A stretch of DNA of 64,000 nt from Jeongeupia naejangsanensis. Its GTDB lineage: Bacteria; Pseudomonadota; Gammaproteobacteria; Burkholderiales; Chitinibacteraceae. The stretch covers positions 109,771 to 173,770 of the forward strand of contig NZ_JAESND010000010.1 of the NCBI RefSeq assembly GCF_016865585.1, in the 5' to 3' direction. The notes under the pieces are model-generated. The model had not been told where the DNA came from, ran no database searches, and was given only the letters and a program-made list of their open reading frames with translations. Below, one piece after another: positions 16,439 through 24,903 of the stretch. The position numbers and the translations under genes are program-made. Positions within the stretch are counted from its first letter, which is position 1; every line of letters starts with the position of its first letter.

Positions 16439-17728
16439 TCAGCAGCTGTTCTTTTGAACCATGATCTCGATGATCTGCCGGTCGGTCTGCATCATGCTGC
16501 CGCAGGCAAGCGCGCACAGATTGTCGATCGACGCGTCGACCCCGTGGGCGACGATGCCCTCGTTGCCGGTGACGCGGATGTCGTCGAGCGCCATCAGCAC
16601 GGCCTTGTAGGCGGCCGTGCCCGACGTCGACACCTTCATCGCGCAGCTGTTCGACGCCCCGTCGCAGATGATCCCGGCAATGTCGCCGATCATGCTGCAG
16701 ATCGCCATGCTCACCGCGTCATAGTCGCCGCGCAGCAGCCAGGCAATGCCGGCGGCGGCGCCCATCGACGCCGTCGTCACCGCACACAACGCCGACAATT
16801 TGGGCAGCTTGCCATGCACGTACACCGCCATCAGGTGCGACAGCATCAGTGCACGCGCCAGCTTCTCGTCGTCTGCGCCGACGTGCTCGGCCACGACGAC
16901 GACCGGCATCGTCGCGGCAATGCCCTGATTGCCCGAGCCCGAGTTGCTCATCGCCGGCAGCGTCGCACCACCCATGCGCGCGTCGGACGCCGACGTCGAG
17001 CGGACCAGCACGCGGGTCAGCAGGTCGTCGGACAGCAGCCCCTTTTGTACCTGCCGCTGCAAGGTTGCGCCGATATGCAGTCCGTATTCGCCCTTCATGC
17101 CCTCACGCGAGAGGGCATCGTTGAGCCGGGCGGCATCAAGGATGAAGGCAATGTCGGCCAGTGGCACCGTTGTCGCGAAATCGTAAACGTCGCGGGCGGT
17201 TGCGCCGGCGAGCGAGTACCCCAGCCCGTCACCGCCAGCACCCGGCTCGGCCTCGAACAGCACCTCGCCGTCCTTCTCGATCCGGACCACCCGGGTATGG
17301 GCATCGGCGATGCAGACACGCACCCAGTGCCCGCCGGCTTCGAGCCGCGACTCGGCGTAGAGGATGTTCGGCACCTCGGCGATGCCGACGCTGACCTGCT
17401 GCGCCGCGAGCATGGCCTTGCCATCGGCAACGACCCCGGCAGTCAGCGACTTGAGCACCTCGAGTCCGGCATCCGGATCACCGCCGAGCGCGCCGACGGC
17501 GGCGGCGATCGGCAGGCCGACGGTGCCGGTACCCGGCACCGTCACGCCCATGCCGTTCTTCATCAGGTTCGGCGATACCTTCGCCACGATGCGTTCGGGA
17601 AGGACGCCGAGCTCGCGGCGGGCGATGGCCGAAGCCAGCGCCAGCGAGATCGGCTCGGTACAGCCCAGGGCCGGGGCGACTTCCTTTTTGATGGCCTTGA
17701 TGAATTCGGGCCACAGTTCGGTGTTCAT
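16439..17728 (-). CDS. cyuA: L-cysteine desulfidase, CyuA/YhaM (UPF0597) family
   Basis: A 429-residue cytoplasmic [4Fe-4S] enzyme that splits L-cysteine into pyruvate, ammonia and sulfide. Family blocks are [20 protein letters not shown] (first cluster cysteine), [43 protein letters not shown] and [14 protein letters not shown] (further cysteines). The length matches E. coli CyuA (436). The start [16 protein letters not shown] is chosen; the frame extends 17 codons further upstream without conservation. It appears monocistronic now, with a RidA relic immediately downstream. It could supply sulfide or detoxify excess cysteine, matching the strong sulfur-uptake content of this window. Confidence 0.92.
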   Translation of the reverse strand: MNTELWPEFIKAIKKEVAPALGCTEPISLALASAIARRELGVLPERIVAKVSPNLMKNGMGVTVPGTGTVGLPIAAAVGALGGDPDAGLEVLKSLTAGVVADGKAMLAAQQVSVGIAEVPNILYAESRLEAGGHWVRVCIADAHTRVVRIEKDGEVLFEAEPGAGGDGLGYSLAGATARDVYDFATTVPLADIAFILDAARLNDALSREGMKGEYGLHIGATLQRQVQKGLLSDDLLTRVLVRSTSASDARMGGATLPAMSNSGSGNQGIAATMPVVVVAEHVGADDEKLARALMLSHLMAVYVHGKLPKLSALCAVTTASMGAAAGIAWLLRGDYDAVSMAICSMIGDIAGIICDGASNSCAMKVSTSGTAAYKAVLMALDDIRVTGNEGIVAHGVDASIDNLCALACGSMMQTDRQIIEIMVQKNSC

Positions 17729-17857
17729 GATGCTGCTCCAGGTTTCGTACCAGTCTGCTCGTTTTTGCGGCACGGGCAATCAGGGAAATTCACGAGCCGG
17801 CAATTGGTTCACCGTCCGGGCGATGCGAACGGCCGGCAAGCCGGTGTTGCTGCCAAA

Positions 17858-17885
17858 AAAAACGGACGCCGAAGCGTCCGTTTCC
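17858..17885 (-). terminator. Terminator of the siderophore-receptor operon
   Basis: On the minus strand AAACGGACGCTTCGGCGTCCGT forms a hairpin with a TTCG loop, followed by eight T. It lies 16 bp after the receptor stop and may also act on the other strand. Confidence 0.85.
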
Positions 17886-17900
17886 CTGCAGTCCCACCGG

Positions 17901-20015
17901 TTACCAGCGATAGCGCGCCGATGCGGTGACGGTGCGTTCGTAGCCGTAGTAGCACCAGTTGATGCTGTTGCACGCGGTGACGTATTCCTTGTCGGTCAGG
18001 TTGCTGACAAAGAGCTGCAGTCGCCAGTCGCGGATGTCGTAGTGCACCGACAGGTCGATCAGCGTGTAGGCATCGGCCTTCCACTGGTTGGCCGCATCGC
18101 CGTAGCTCGAGCCGACGTAGCGGACGCCCGCGCCGAAACCGAGCCCGGCCAGCGTGCCGCCTTGCAGCGTGTAGTCGCCCCACAGCGATGCCTGGTGCTT
18201 CGGCAGCAGCGCGACCTGCTTGCCCAGCGTCGCCGGATCGTTGCTCTTGGTCACTTCGCTGTCGCTGAAGGTATACGACGCCATGACGTTGAAGCCCGGG
18301 CGGAAGTTGAACTTGCTCTCGAACTCGAAGCCGCGCACCTGGATCTCGCCCTGCTGCACCGAGTAGAAGGCATGGTCCGGGTCGACCGTCAGCGCGTTTT
18401 CCTGCGTGGTCTGGTACATCGCGGCCGTGATCATGTGGTTGGTCCCGGTCGGCTGGTACTTGATCCCGCCTTCGTACTGCTCGCCGGTGGTCGGCTTGAA
18501 CGCATCACCCGCGAACGAGCGCTCCAGCGTCGGCTGGAACGACGTCGAGTACGCGACGTACGGCGCCAGCCCCGAATCGAACACGTAGTTCAGGCCGGCG
18601 CGGCCGGTGAACGCCTGGTCGTTCTGCGTGCTGTCCTTGCCGGAGAGATTGTCGCGCACGTCGGTGTCGACCCAGTCCTGACGGCCGCTCAGCGTCAGCA
18701 CCCAGCGGTCCAGCTTCATCTGGTCCTGCAGGTACAGGCCGAGCTGGCTCTGCTTCTGCGTCACGTCGTTGCTGGTGGCCGGCGTGACGATGTCGGCGCC
18801 GTATTGCGGGTTGAACACGTCGATCGGCGGGGCCGAACCGTAGCCCGAGGTCAGGCGGTCATTGGCCTTGCGGTAATCGAGACCGGCCAGCACGACGTGG
18901 CCGACAGCGCCGGTGTTGAAGCGCGCCTCGGCCTGGTTGTCGACGGTGAACATCTTCGTGTTGTCGTGCGGCGTGTAGACGTAGCGGTTCAGCGTGCTCA
19001 GGTCGGCCTGCAGGCCGTTGGCGCCGACCATGTCGTGGAGTACCTCGGTTTCGGCAAAGCGCAGGTTCTGGCGCACGGTCCAGGTGTCGTTGACCACGTG
19101 GGCGAACTCGTAGCCGATCGACTTCATTTCCTTGTCGTAACGGTCGTAGTTCGGCTCGCCCGGGTCGAACGACGGCGAAATCGAGCCGTTCGGGTTCTGC
19201 ATCACCGTACCCTGCGCCGGCAGGAAGCCGCCGGGGTTGCCGCTTTCGGATTTCTGGTAGCGCGCGAGGAAGGTCAGCGACGTATCCGCGTCGGGTTTCC
19301 AGGTCAGCGACGGCGCAAAGAAGTAACGGCGGTCTTCGCCGTGATCGATGCTGGTGTCGCCGTCGCTGGCCAGCGCGGTCAGCCGGTACAGCCACGTGCC
19401 TTCGTTGTTGAGCGGGCCGGACAGGTCGACCGTCGCCTGCTTGTGGTTGAAGCTGCCGAACTCGACGCCCACCTCGCCCATCGGCGCATCGGTCGGGCGC
19501 TTGCTGACCATGTTGACCATGCCGCCCGGCGGCAGCTGGCCGTACAGCACCGACGACGGCCCCTTGAGCACTTCGACGCGTTCGAGCCCGTACGGCTCGA
19601 CCCGCGACTGGCTGGTCCAGCTGCCGTTGGGCAGCGACATGCCGTCGAGGAAGAACGCCGGATTGAAGCCGCGCACCAGCAGCCAGTCGCTGCGGGCATC
19701 GGCGCCATAGGCACCGCCGACGACGCCCGAGCTGTAGCGCAGCGACTGGTCGATGCCGTTGATGGCCTGATCCTGCAGCTGTTCCTTGGTGATCACCGTC
19801 ACCGACTGCGGAATCTCGGTCAGCGGGCTGTCGGTCTTGCTGCCGGTCCGGCTGCGCTTGGCCACGTAGCCGTACACCGGGCCCTGCGCGTCTTCGAGCG
19901 CGCTGGCGCTGACGCTGACGGTATCGAGCGTGGTTTCGGCGGCCTGGACATCGGCCATGGCAAAAGCCAGCGCCATCGCCGCGATCAGCGGACGCATTGT
20001 GCGTGGAGGAGTCAT
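17901..20015 (-). CDS. TonB-dependent siderophore receptor
   Basis: A 704-residue outer-membrane receptor. There is a signal peptide (residues 1-25, MALAFAMADVQAA), a TonB-box region near residues 28-35 (TTLDTVSVSA), a plug domain (about 60-170; ITKEQLQDQAINGIDQSLRY, LKGPSSVLYGQLPPGGMVNM) and a 22-strand barrel ending in the aromatic ASARYRW. The plug motif RVEVLKGPSSVLYG is characteristic of the ferrichrome, coprogen or ferrioxamine receptor class (FhuE/FoxA-like). No N-terminal signalling (STN) domain is present, so it is not a transducing receptor. It is the last gene of a Fur-type operon with a PepSY protein. Confidence 0.93.
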   Translation of the reverse strand: MTPPRTMRPLIAAMALAFAMADVQAAETTLDTVSVSASALEDAQGPVYGYVAKRSRTGSKTDSPLTEIPQSVTVITKEQLQDQAINGIDQSLRYSSGVVGGAYGADARSDWLLVRGFNPAFFLDGMSLPNGSWTSQSRVEPYGLERVEVLKGPSSVLYGQLPPGGMVNMVSKRPTDAPMGEVGVEFGSFNHKQATVDLSGPLNNEGTWLYRLTALASDGDTSIDHGEDRRYFFAPSLTWKPDADTSLTFLARYQKSESGNPGGFLPAQGTVMQNPNGSISPSFDPGEPNYDRYDKEMKSIGYEFAHVVNDTWTVRQNLRFAETEVLHDMVGANGLQADLSTLNRYVYTPHDNTKMFTVDNQAEARFNTGAVGHVVLAGLDYRKANDRLTSGYGSAPPIDVFNPQYGADIVTPATSNDVTQKQSQLGLYLQDQMKLDRWVLTLSGRQDWVDTDVRDNLSGKDSTQNDQAFTGRAGLNYVFDSGLAPYVAYSTSFQPTLERSFAGDAFKPTTGEQYEGGIKYQPTGTNHMITAAMYQTTQENALTVDPDHAFYSVQQGEIQVRGFEFESKFNFRPGFNVMASYTFSDSEVTKSNDPATLGKQVALLPKHQASLWGDYTLQGGTLAGLGFGAGVRYVGSSYGDAANQWKADAYTLIDLSVHYDIRDWRLQLFVSNLTDKEYVTACNSINWCYYGYERTVTASARYRW

Positions 20016-20091
20016 GAAGTTCTTTTCCCTAGAATTGCAAACACATCGTCAACGGCCGCTTGTCAGGCGCGGCCTGTCGTAAAACACGGTT

Positions 20092-21654
20092 TCAGGCCAT
20101 CGCAGGCGGTGCCGCCCCGGCCCAGACGCTGTTGGCCTGGCCGTCACGGGCGCGGCGTCGCGTGGCGCGGGCCAGCGCGGCAAAACCGGCTGCCAGCCCC
20201 AGCCCCATCGCATCGATACCGAACACGACCCATTCACCGCGCACGGCGGTCACGAACAGGTGGTCACCGGTGGCAATGCCGTTGCTCAGCGGAATCAGCG
20301 CCGACAACAAGGCGGCAACGCTCAGCAACTCGAATGCGGCGCGTGCCGGTGGCCGCAGGAATGACCAGAGCAGCAACAGCGCGAAGGAGGCGAAGCACGC
20401 CACGCGCGCCCAGACTGCCGGATCGGCGCCGAAGGCATGGGCCACCATGGTCGCGACGAAGGCCGCCGACACTGCCGCGCAGCTGCCGATGCACACACCG
20501 ACGGTGGCCTGCGCCATGCGCCAGGTTTTCAGCTGCTGTGCCGGCGCCTGACGCTTGCGGCGCGCCTCGATCCACAGCAGATTGCCCGAATAGAACAGGA
20601 AGGCTCCGGCAAGGCCCAGCACGAAGTACAGCCACTGCACCAGCCGGCCGCCGAAGCTGCCGAAGTGCAGGCCGTAGGTGTCGCCCAGCACCGCCTGATT
20701 GACGGTGCGCTGCCCCGGCACTTCGGACTTCAGCACCTCGCCGCTGACCATGTCGACGCCGACGCCGCCGTAGGGGCCCAGCGTGTCGGGCGAAGCACCG
20801 CGAACCTCGACCGTGGCATTGCGGTCGCCGTAGTTGATGTAACGCAGCCAGTTGGCTTCCATGTCCGGCGCCACCGTGCGCACCCGCGCCAGCAGCGTTA
20901 CCGGATCAAGCATCGCGGCCGGCTGCCCCGCCAGCGGCCGGGTGACGACGGCGCTGGTTGCCGGTTCGAATTCGGTCGCCAGCTTGCCCTCGGTCACGCC
21001 GTAGTTGAACAGCGCGAACACGACGCCATAGAGGCAGAACACAGCGCCGGTCACGGCGAACATCAGGTGGAAAGGCAGGCTCAGCACGCCGATGACGTTG
21101 TGCGCATCCTGCCAGAAACGCTTGAGATTCCTGCCCGGCCGCAGCGCGAACAGGTCCTTGGCCAGCAACGGCAGGTGGACGAGCAGGCCCGACACCAGCG
21201 CCAGCCCGTAAAGCAGCGAGACGATGCCCATGAGCCAGATGCCGGCCACCGGCAGCCCCAGCGAAAAATGCAGTTCGTTGACCAGTTCGGCGAGGTCGGC
21301 TTGTGGTGCGGGCGGGCGGCCCTGCTCGATCTGGGCCAGCGCCCGGTGCTGCCATGCACCGGTCCCGGCGTCGAACCACCACGCGGTCAGTGCCGGATCG
21401 TGGTGCGACGGCAACATCATCGCGAACTGGCCCTTGAGTTCCGGATGTGTGGCGTGGAAGGCGGCAATCCGCTGCCCGGCGTCGTCGATGCGTTCGATCG
21501 GCGCATTTCTCGTCGCCGGCGATTGCCAGACGGCGATGTCCTCGTGGAAGACGGTGATCGCACCGGCGTAAAACGCGATGAACAGCGCAAAACCGGCCAC
21601 GATGCCGGTCCAGGTATGCAGTTGCTGGTACAGCCTGATCGTCGCCGACTTCAT
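20092..21654 (-). CDS. PepSY-associated TM-helix protein (siderophore-iron reductase type)
   Basis: A 520-residue inner-membrane protein of the PepSY_TM family. It starts at MKSATIRLYQQLHTWTGIVAGFAL, where His13 and the following helix are hallmark features. Further helices lie at about residues 145-170, 198-220, 345-370 and in the C-terminal third. Further family blocks are ELHFSLGLPVAGIW, KRFWQDAHNVIGVLSLPFHL and YGLHFGSFGGRLVQWLYFVLG, with conserved histidines that may bind haem. Relatives such as FoxB and FsrB act with siderophore receptors, probably in periplasmic or inner-membrane iron reduction and uptake. Its position directly before the TonB receptor supports this. Confidence 0.9.
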   Translation of the reverse strand: MKSATIRLYQQLHTWTGIVAGFALFIAFYAGAITVFHEDIAVWQSPATRNAPIERIDDAGQRIAAFHATHPELKGQFAMMLPSHHDPALTAWWFDAGTGAWQHRALAQIEQGRPPAPQADLAELVNELHFSLGLPVAGIWLMGIVSLLYGLALVSGLLVHLPLLAKDLFALRPGRNLKRFWQDAHNVIGVLSLPFHLMFAVTGAVFCLYGVVFALFNYGVTEGKLATEFEPATSAVVTRPLAGQPAAMLDPVTLLARVRTVAPDMEANWLRYINYGDRNATVEVRGASPDTLGPYGGVGVDMVSGEVLKSEVPGQRTVNQAVLGDTYGLHFGSFGGRLVQWLYFVLGLAGAFLFYSGNLLWIEARRKRQAPAQQLKTWRMAQATVGVCIGSCAAVSAAFVATMVAHAFGADPAVWARVACFASFALLLLWSFLRPPARAAFELLSVAALLSALIPLSNGIATGDHLFVTAVRGEWVVFGIDAMGLGLAAGFAALARATRRRARDGQANSVWAGAAPPAMA

Positions 21655-21658
21655 GGCG

Positions 21659-21916
21659 TCATGCCCCCAGCAGCCTGGCGGCCGACAGTGCGGCGAAGGC
21701 GGCGAGTGTCGCCAGTGCCAGCACCACCCACGCGCGTACGGCGCTGCGGAATAGGGGGCTGGCGGCCACGATGGCGAGCCAGGCCGGCACGATGGCCAGC
21801 ATGCCCGGCACCATGCCGTCCTGCCAGCGGCCCGGCCAGGCGTAGACCAGCGTGCCGACGGCAAACACGGCCAGCGGCAAGCCCAGCAGCGCGCCGGCGC
21901 TCAGCCTGCCCCACAT
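21659..21916 (-). CDS. Small membrane protein of iron-uptake operon (DUF3649-like position)
   Basis: An 85-residue protein with three hydrophobic segments (about residues 5-24, 35-52, 60-82). The start is set by the TGATG overlap with the upstream DUF3325 gene (MWGRLSAGALLGLPLAV). It occupies the slot between a DUF3325 protein and a PepSY protein that in other proteobacteria holds a DUF3649 'iron transporter' protein. I infer kinship from position, hydrophobicity and size rather than a clear motif. It is translationally coupled on both sides (4-bp gap to the PepSY ATG). Confidence 0.7.
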   Translation of the reverse strand: MWGRLSAGALLGLPLAVFAVGTLVYAWPGRWQDGMVPGMLAIVPAWLAIVAASPLFRSAVRAWVVLALATLAAFAALSAARLLGA

Positions 21917-22206
21917 CAGCGCGACGCCCGCGACGGCAACAGCAAGCCCAGATACGGCAGCGCGACACTGGCGGTCATCACGACCAGCATCGCGGCAACC
22001 AGACCGGACGCCACGTCGGCGGCATGCATCCAGACACCCGTGCCCGCCAGCACCAAGGCGACAGCAAGCCCCCGCAAACGGCGCGCGCAACGGGCTTCAG
22101 GCAGCAGCTGCTGATGCGGCGAAGCGAGGTAAATGCAGGCGGCAGCAGAGAGGCAAAGCAGAAAAGCGAGCGCTGACATGACGACGGCAAATAAGTTCAC
22201 ATACAC
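21916..22206 (-). CDS. DUF3325-like small membrane protein
   Basis: A 96-residue protein with three helices (about residues 5-27, 45-62, 66-88) of the type found with PepSY proteins and siderophore receptors (DUF3325). A conserved-looking feature is YLASPHQQLLP after helix 1. The frame starts at GTG 22206 (VYVNLFAVVMSALAF); an ATG nine codons later (MSALAFLLCLSAA) would still keep the first helix, and no strong ribosome site decides. It is the first gene of the four-gene iron operon and lies just downstream of a Fur-like box. Confidence 0.75.
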   Translation of the reverse strand: MYVNLFAVVMSALAFLLCLSAAACIYLASPHQQLLPEARCARRLRGLAVALVLAGTGVWMHAADVASGLVAAMLVVMTASVALPYLGLLLPSRASR

Positions 22207-22227
22207 GATGGAATGCGAATGCTAACA

Positions 22228-22247
22228 CGATCAATTCTCATTAACAT
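22228..22247 (-). promoter_or_regulatory. Probable Fur box upstream of the siderophore operon
   Basis: The minus strand reads GTTAATGAGAATTGATCG. The AATGAGAAT core is the usual left half of a Fur box and the right half is weaker. It is 22-41 bp before the first gene of the PepSY/TonB-receptor operon. Confidence 0.6.
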
Positions 22248-22333
22248 TTCACCGAAACCCACCCAGGCTTGCTGCCGCGTCAAGGTCGCGTCCGAACGCC
22301 GGCAAACGCTCGCTTGGCAGCAGAGCGAAAAAA

Positions 22334-22353
22334 AAGACCGCCATGGCGGTCTT
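22334..22353 (-). terminator. Terminator after the YkgJ-type gene
   Basis: AAGACCGCCATGGCGGTCTT is a perfect palindrome. On the minus strand it is followed by a run of eight T. It lies about 25 bp beyond the stop at 22378. Confidence 0.85.
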
Positions 22354-22377
22354 CTGATCGTTTCGGGTCCTGTGGGG

Positions 22378-22638
22378 TCAGGGCGCGGTCGCGCGCTCGA
22401 GTTCGGTCAGCCACGCCAGCGCATGGCGGCGGTCGGCGCCGCACATCGCCGCCTCGGCCTGCAGTCCGCCGCACACGGCCGGGCGCGCCGGATCGGTGAA
22501 GATCGCGCAGCGCAGGTCGTCGGTCAGCTGGATGCAGGGCACGCCGGCCGGTTTGCCGTCCGGCATGCCCGGAATCGGGCTGGTGATCGACGGTGCAATG
22601 CAACAGGCGGCGCAGGCGGGACGGCAGGAAATCGGCAT
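22378..22638 (-). CDS. YkgJ-family cysteine-cluster protein
   Basis: An 86-residue protein with eight cysteines: C5, C9, C12, C13, C35, C44, C56 and C66. The pattern CRPxCAACC...PxxPGMPxGxxAGVxC...RCxIFTDPxRPAVC is that of the YkgJ (zinc- or iron-chelating cysteine-cluster) family. The start [13 protein letters not shown] is chosen because the cluster begins right after it; the reading frame is open upstream but non-homologous. The role is unknown; the family is thought to bind Zn or Fe-S. It stands alone, convergent with nothing, with a terminator downstream. Confidence 0.88.
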   Translation of the reverse strand: MPISCRPACAACCIAPSITSPIPGMPDGKPAGVPCIQLTDDLRCAIFTDPARPAVCGGLQAEAAMCGADRRHALAWLTELERATAP

Positions 22639-22896
22639 GGCCGCGATTGAACCGCAGCCGCCTGTCGCGGGCAAGCGGTCCTGCCGGGCGGCGGGCTGTT
22701 GCGGCCGCGCGATTGATTGTAAGCTCGCTTCCAACGTAGTGGCAGCAACGACCGCTACGACAAAAGCAGCTGACATCCGCCGGCCCGCATCGGACCGTGT
22801 CGGCCGCGCTATAAAAACCGGTTCCGGCAGGCTTGCCCGCCTGACGGGACAGGTACCAAACAGGCCGGGCCATGACCCGCGCCAGGGATGGAAGAG

Positions 22897-24903
22897 ATGA
22901 GTCTGATCTACCTTGCGCTGACGCTGGCGCTGCTGCTCGTCAATCTGGCCGGGCTGGCGCGCCTCGTGCACCGCTGGCTGCCCGACGCCCAGCTCGCGCG
23001 CGCCGGTGGCGTGCTCGCGCTGTGCCTCGTGCTGTTCTTCACCGAACACTTCATCGGCCTCGGCCGGCTGGCATGGCTGTGGCCGGTGTCGACCGCCGTA
23101 TCGGTCGCGCTGATCTGGCGACCCGCACAACAGCGCAGCTTCTGGCTGGCACAGCTGCCCTTCGTTGTACCTTTCCTCGTCGCGCTGGCCTGGCGCTGGG
23201 GCTACCCGGACATCGACGCGACCAGCGAACACCTGACCGACCTGTATTTCATCAGCAACTACCTGAGCGGCGACACCTTGCCGCCGCCGGACCGCTGGCT
23301 GCCCGGCGCGGTGTTCGACTGCTATTACGCCTTCCTGCATTACGCGGTCGCGCTGATGGGCCGCTGGCTCAACCTCTCGGCCGGCCAGGCGATGAATCTC
23401 GGCAGCGCCGTGCTGTTCGGCCTGATCGGCAGTCTGGCGTGGTCGGTGGCGCGGCGTTTCGTTGCGTCGAACGCGCTGCGCGGGCTGATCGTCGCCACGG
23501 TGATCGCCGGTGGCACCGGCGTCGCGCCGCTGCTGAACGTCCTCTACGTTGCTCCCGACGCCAGCCCGGCTTCGGCGCAATCGGCAGCGGTCACCCGCAT
23601 GTGGGCGAACACCCGCTTCATCGGCCTGTACGACCGGATGTCGAACTCGGTGCCGGGCCAGCAACTGTTTCCGCCGAACGAGCCACCGGCGATGGAACTG
23701 GCACTCGAAACGCCGTCCTATTTGATGTACCTCGGCGACGTGCATCCGCCACTGGCCGGCTTCGTGCTGCTGCTGTTCGTCCTCGGACTGATCGCGCGGA
23801 TCGAACGCCCCGACGAAGGTGATGCCGACAACGTGCGCGTTCCCGCCGCGGCCATCGGCGCCGCCGTGACGCTGTGCATCGCCGCCAACGCCTGGGTGCT
23901 GCCGCCGATGGCGCTACTGGTCACCGGCTGGCTGCTGTACCGCTGGCGCGGCAAGCTCCCCTGCCTCGTGCCGTCGACCGCCGCCGGCGTCGCCGTGGCG
24001 CTGGTGCTGCTCTACCCCTTCCTGAGCTACTTCGCGCTGGCCGGCCTGCACACGCCGATCGTCCTGACCAAGCCGTTCGAATACTCGCCGCTGAACGAGT
24101 GGCTGCTGCTGTGGTGGCCGGTGCTGCTGCTCGTCGTGCTTGCACTGAGTCAGGGGCCGCGCGCGCGGTTGGCGTGGTGGAGCGCACTCGGCGTACTGGC
24201 GATGCTGGCGCTGTCCGAACTCGTCACCGTCGACGACCCGCTCGGTGACCGGCTGCAACGTTTCAACACCGTGCTCAAGTGGTGGTCGTGGCTGTGGCCC
24301 GCCGCCATCGTCTGGCTCGGCGCGATCAGCCTCGGCAGCGCGGCACGCTGGCGCCGGATCGCCGCGGTCGTACCGCTGGCGGCATCGCTGTCCTTCGTGC
24401 TGCCGCAGCTGCAGTTCTGGTGGCACAACCCGCGACCGCACGCCGGGCAGATCACCGGTGACGCGTGGCTCAGGGACGACGAGGCCAACAGGGCCATTCT
24501 CGGCTGGCTCAAGGCACAACCGCAGGGACTGGTGCTCGAAAACACCGACCGCACCGCCTACAGCCCGAGCAGTGCGTTCGCATTGTTCGCCGGCCAGCCG
24601 TCGATGCTCGGCTGGCCGGCGCACGTCGCACAATGGCGCGGCAACCCGGCGTATGTCGGCGAGCGCGCCGACGCCGCCCGCGCGATCTACGCCGGCGCGC
24701 ATCCGGCGGCCCGCGCCTGGCTGATCGGCCAGCACGTCGACTACCTTGTGTGGAGCCGTTTCGACGCCGCACGCGGCCCGGTCGTCCTAGCGCAGCTGAA
24801 AGCCGCCCTCGCCCCCGATTACCAATGGCAGCCGCTCTGGCAGGCCGGCACCGACGAATACGGCGTGTTCGTCCGCACGTCGCACGAGACCGTACAACCA
24901 TGA
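22897..24903 (+). CDS. DUF2298 (YYY-family) GT-C-like membrane protein, copy 1
   Basis: A 668-residue polytopic inner-membrane protein of the DUF2298 family, with about 14-16 hydrophobic helices. Family blocks are [81 protein letters not shown] and, near the end, [12 protein letters not shown] with [13 protein letters not shown]. Distant members in archaea and Chloroflexi are suspected GT-C glycosyltransferases that use a polyprenyl-phosphate sugar. The start [12 protein letters not shown] is set by alignment to the tandem paralogue ([12 protein letters not shown]); an ATG at 22888 adds three residues. The stop overlaps the next ATG (ATGA). Confidence 0.85.
   Translation: MSLIYLALTLALLLVNLAGLARLVHRWLPDAQLARAGGVLALCLVLFFTEHFIGLGRLAWLWPVSTAVSVALIWRPAQQRSFWLAQLPFVVPFLVALAWRWGYPDIDATSEHLTDLYFISNYLSGDTLPPPDRWLPGAVFDCYYAFLHYAVALMGRWLNLSAGQAMNLGSAVLFGLIGSLAWSVARRFVASNALRGLIVATVIAGGTGVAPLLNVLYVAPDASPASAQSAAVTRMWANTRFIGLYDRMSNSVPGQQLFPPNEPPAMELALETPSYLMYLGDVHPPLAGFVLLLFVLGLIARIERPDEGDADNVRVPAAAIGAAVTLCIAANAWVLPPMALLVTGWLLYRWRGKLPCLVPSTAAGVAVALVLLYPFLSYFALAGLHTPIVLTKPFEYSPLNEWLLLWWPVLLLVVLALSQGPRARLAWWSALGVLAMLALSELVTVDDPLGDRLQRFNTVLKWWSWLWPAAIVWLGAISLGSAARWRRIAAVVPLAASLSFVLPQLQFWWHNPRPHAGQITGDAWLRDDEANRAILGWLKAQPQGLVLENTDRTAYSPSSAFALFAGQPSMLGWPAHVAQWRGNPAYVGERADAARAIYAGAHPAARAWLIGQHVDYLVWSRFDAARGPVVLAQLKAALAPDYQWQPLWQAGTDEYGVFVRTSHETVQP

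Noticed and set aside
17364..20702. Very long plus-strand open frame (1112 codons) opposite the siderophore receptor operon
   Set aside because: It is the antisense shadow of cyuA, the TonB receptor and the PepSY gene in GC-rich DNA. The translation is Arg/Ala/His-rich without family motifs, while the minus-strand products are clear.
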